Positions 40,206-40,648 of a stretch of 40,648 nucleotides of DNA are shown piece by piece (within the stretch, counting starts at the first letter, position 1; each line of letters begins with the position of its first letter). The position numbers and the translations under genes were made by a program. Where the stretch lies: positions 1 to 40,648 of the forward strand of contig DGTD01000093.1 in assembly GCA_002396385.1 (NCBI GenBank), written 5' to 3'. The stretch comes from Bacteroidales bacterium UBA4345. GTDB lineage: Bacteria; Bacteroidota; Bacteroidia; Bacteroidales; Paludibacteraceae. The notes under the pieces are model-generated. The model made no database searches, was not told the DNA's origin, and saw only the letters and a list, made by a program, of their open reading frames with translations.

Positions 40206-40648
<443 letters not shown>

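Overview
The window joins two unlike pieces of DNA. Positions 1 to about 13,975 are the GC-rich early region of a Bacteroidales-type temperate phage or prophage. From about 14,075 to the end is a lower-GC Bacteroidales chromosome. The host assignment rests on gene content (glutamine-dependent NadE, TopB, DUF4403, OmpA with TSP3 repeats, ParA-ParB-DUF5683-MltD, RecQ, DnaX, pyruvate:flavodoxin oxidoreductase) and on promoters with the Bacteroidetes -7 motif TAnnTTTG. I cannot name the genus.

Phage part. A divergent switch at 13,422-13,582 (two 17-bp operators and Bacteroidetes-type promoters) separates a rightward HTH/coiled-coil regulator (13583-13975) from a long leftward operon. In transcription order the operon holds small early genes, a ~790-nt non-coding stretch of tRNA-like elements and hairpins, several small DNA-binding or unknown proteins, a DUF2800 nuclease-like protein, a DUF2815 ssDNA-binding protein, an internal terminator, a family A DNA polymerase, a primase/VapE-type helicase, an iteron and hairpin block that may be the phage origin, a VRR-NUC nuclease, a SNF2 helicase, and short genes ending at a terminator near 517-553. 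No integrase or structural genes are in view, so the element continues off the left edge.

Host part. nadE and topB (+) meet a DUF4403 gene (-) at a hairpin that contains both stop codons. An AT-rich orphan gene and an OmpA/TSP3 outer membrane protein follow. Positions 21,955-28,706 carry a compact leftward six-gene operon: PqqD-like carrier domain, ATP-grasp ligase, fold-III PLP decarboxylase-like enzyme, urea transporter fused to an M23 peptidase, a TPR/beta-barrel protein and a TPR protein. It looks like a peptide- or amino-acid-modifying pathway with an envelope arm, and it is the best candidate here for an undescribed system. Next come parA-parB-DUF5683-mltD and recQ (all -), a LOG-family gene and a sacsin-like ATPase (+), dnaX (-), and the start of a pyruvate:flavodoxin oxidoreductase gene (+) cut by the window end.

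dnaX is split into two frames at a run of 11 A residues. The zero frame gives a short gamma-like product and a -1 shift gives a full tau-like product.
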